Origin: Henricia sp. BOLD:AAB3569 | Lineage: Eukaryota; Echinodermata; Asteroidea; Spinulosida; Echinasteridae | Length of the DNA: 64,000 bases | NCBI GenBank assembly: GCA_037783545.1 | Contig: JBBELK010000620.1 | Location: forward strand, 1,860,001-1,924,000 | Direction: 5' to 3' | Part shown: piece after piece, positions 62,623 through 64,000 of the stretch | Position numbering within the stretch: the first letter of the stretch is position 1 | Layout: the number at the start of each line of letters is the position of its first letter | Notes under the pieces: model-generated | Told to the model about the DNA's origin: nothing | Databases searched by the model: none | The model's input: only the letters and a program-made list of their open reading frames with translations | Position numbers and translations under genes: made by a program

Positions 62623-62893
62623 ATGTTCACGTATTGCTGGGGTGCGTCGAACCATGAACAATTGGGATTAGGTGATGAGGTGTCCCAAGTGTCCGAAATC
62701 GATGAATCTGACGATGACCAAAAATGTCTAAACTCAACACCGCGGGAAGTTTGTTTCTTCAGACGTCGAGAGGTTTGCGAGGTTGCTTGTGGGTCTCGAC
62801 ATTCCGTCTTCCTTCTTAAAGATGGGACGGTTTACACCTGCGGGGCTAATGACCTGGGTCAACTGGGACATAATAGGTGCAGTAGCACTCCAG
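62623..62893 (+). CDS. HERC4: HERC4-like E3 ubiquitin ligase, first coding exon (partial gene)
   Basis: The exon follows a TATCCTAG acceptor, starts with ATG and ends in phase 1 at donor GTACAT, giving 90 residues. The product opens MFTYCWGASNHEQLGLG and closes VYTCGANDLGQLGHN, the first RCC1 blade of the large HERC3/HERC4 proteins (human HERC4 opens MLCWGNASFGQLGLGG). VACGSRHSVFLLKDGTVY is the conserved blade strand. Between them is an acidic stretch (EIDESDDDQK) that I do not recall in vertebrate homologues. HERC4 carries an N-terminal RCC1 propeller and a C-terminal HECT catalytic domain; the rest would lie beyond 64000. HERC3 is the main alternative assignment. Confidence 0.75.
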
Positions 62894-62957
62894 GTACATG
62901 GATTCAATCAATTACATCTAAGTAACCCAGTAACTCTTGGTACATCTTAAAATACTA

Positions 62958-63609
62958 CAGGGTGTCCCAGAAAAAAGGAAACCAAGATTTATCGATGTTT
63001 AATCATACTTTAATCTCAATCTTGAATAATAAATGACACATATTTGGAAAGCTTAGTTCCTCATCTTTCATTTGATACCACTCATATGATACATACTTCA
63101 CGCATGAATGAATAAAGACAATATGAACCAGGGCTACCAAAAAGTCGTTTGCACAACGATACCTGAATTTCAAAGAAATAATCACATTTCTAAAAAGTTC
63201 ATTTCCTGCCCTTTCGTATGATACCTCAGTCAGGAAAAATGAGCCAGGGATGACAGAGATATCCTGCATTTAAATATGGATTGAATTTCCATGTTTTTTT
63301 TAATCATTCATTTTTTTCACACCTGACCGATTTTTCGCATGAATGGATTCGGAGATGGTTACTTGTGCATTAAAAACGTGCGTGTTGAAACCCCTGAAAT
63401 TCAGGTATCGTTGTGCCAACGACTTTTTGGTAGCCCTGCTTCATATTGTCTTTATTCATTCATGCGTGAAGTATGTATCATATGAGTGGTATCAAATGAA
63501 AGATGAGGAACTAAGCTTTCCAAATATGTGTCATTTATTATTCAAGATTGAGATTAAAGTATGATTAAACATCGATAAATCTCGATATCGTTTTTTCTGG
63601 GACTCCCTG
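62958..63609. mobile_element. foldback MITE with TA duplication, CAGGGTGTCCCAGAAAAAA ends
   Basis: Ends CAGGGTGTCCCAGAAAAAA and TTTTTTCTGGGACTCCCTG, flanked by TA at 62956-62957 and 63610-63611. Arms of about 250 bp share CATATGATACATACTTCACG. It lies just inside the first HERC4-like intron. TA duplications fit the Tc1/mariner group. Confidence 0.75.
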
Positions 63610-63611
63610 TA

Positions 63612-64000
63612 TACTAATACTGAGGGTCTATCGAACACCCTTCCAGTGAGGGTTCTTTCTACGGTCTAGAGGCCCCTTTAGCAATCAAGATATTTGGGTC
63701 ATTCCATGAGGTTGGGTATACAAACAAAAAGCAGTGTCCATGTTGCGTTGGTACAAGTTCTTTTATTTAAAGACACGAGAATTATTTATCTGGTGAATGT
63801 TTGTGTGACTGAATATGGCTAGGTGTCCCAATATAATCATGTTGTTTTCACTGACCAATCTCTCACAGATCATGAAATATTTGTCTTACCTACGCAACAT
63901 GGACACCACATATGTTTAACACTACGAGTACATTTTGGAGGTCTGTAGTTTTGTTACAATGTGATGTAAATACTGCTATTGTAGTGTAACATGCGTTTCT
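63612..64000. other. HERC4-like intron, window end
   Basis: No second coding exon of the HERC4-like gene was found before the window ends. Confidence 0.4.

Overview
This is nuclear DNA of an animal, most likely an invertebrate deuterostome (an echinoderm or hemichordate is my best guess; the species cannot be read from the window). Genes have short exons separated by 0.65-3.3 kb introns with GT-AG signals. The proteins resemble vertebrate ones almost residue for residue, and most of the remaining DNA is small inverted-repeat elements (MITEs and foldbacks), tRNA-derived SINEs, minisatellites and broken retroelements.

Two complete genes and one partial gene are well supported. LIN54 (minus strand, nine coding exons, 17164-34632) encodes a 746-residue DNA-binding subunit of the MuvB/DREAM cell-cycle complex. 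COPS4 (plus strand, ten coding exons, 36943-48761) encodes a 405-residue COP9 signalosome subunit 4. They lie head to head with about 2.3 kb between start codons, and much less if the proposed non-coding first exon of LIN54 near 36.7 kb is real. From general knowledge the same head-to-head LIN54-COPS4 pair exists on human chromosome 4, so this is conserved microsynteny. The shared promoter region has a perfect palindromic E2F site and a CHR-like motif. At the right end, 62623-62893 is the first coding exon of a HERC4-like ubiquitin ligase that continues beyond the window.

Layout: 1-12 kb holds an unidentified plus-strand 3' gene end (2849-3256), a forkhead-motif minisatellite, a 115/142-bp tandem array, and two oppositely oriented tandem arrays of tRNA-like units. 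12-17 kb is a mosaic of small palindromic elements. 17-35 kb is LIN54, with introns that are largely end-to-end MITEs, several stopping within 5-20 bp of splice donors. 35-37 kb is the bidirectional promoter. 37-49 kb is COPS4, which has one GC-AG intron. 50-60 kb holds two head-to-head copies of a degenerate DIRS-like retroelement forming a large imperfect inverted repeat. 60-64 kb holds simple repeats, more MITEs and the HERC4-like exon.

LIN54 and COPS4 are both housekeeping or cell-cycle genes, so a shared promoter with an E2F site is reasonable, but regulation is inferred from motifs only. No new multi-gene system was found. The most unusual material is the transposon architecture: serial insertion of two unrelated foldbacks at one AATT site, two insertions at the same TAAG of sister MITEs, MULE-like foldbacks with 9-bp duplications, and tRNA-like arrays in which only the last unit keeps a B box.
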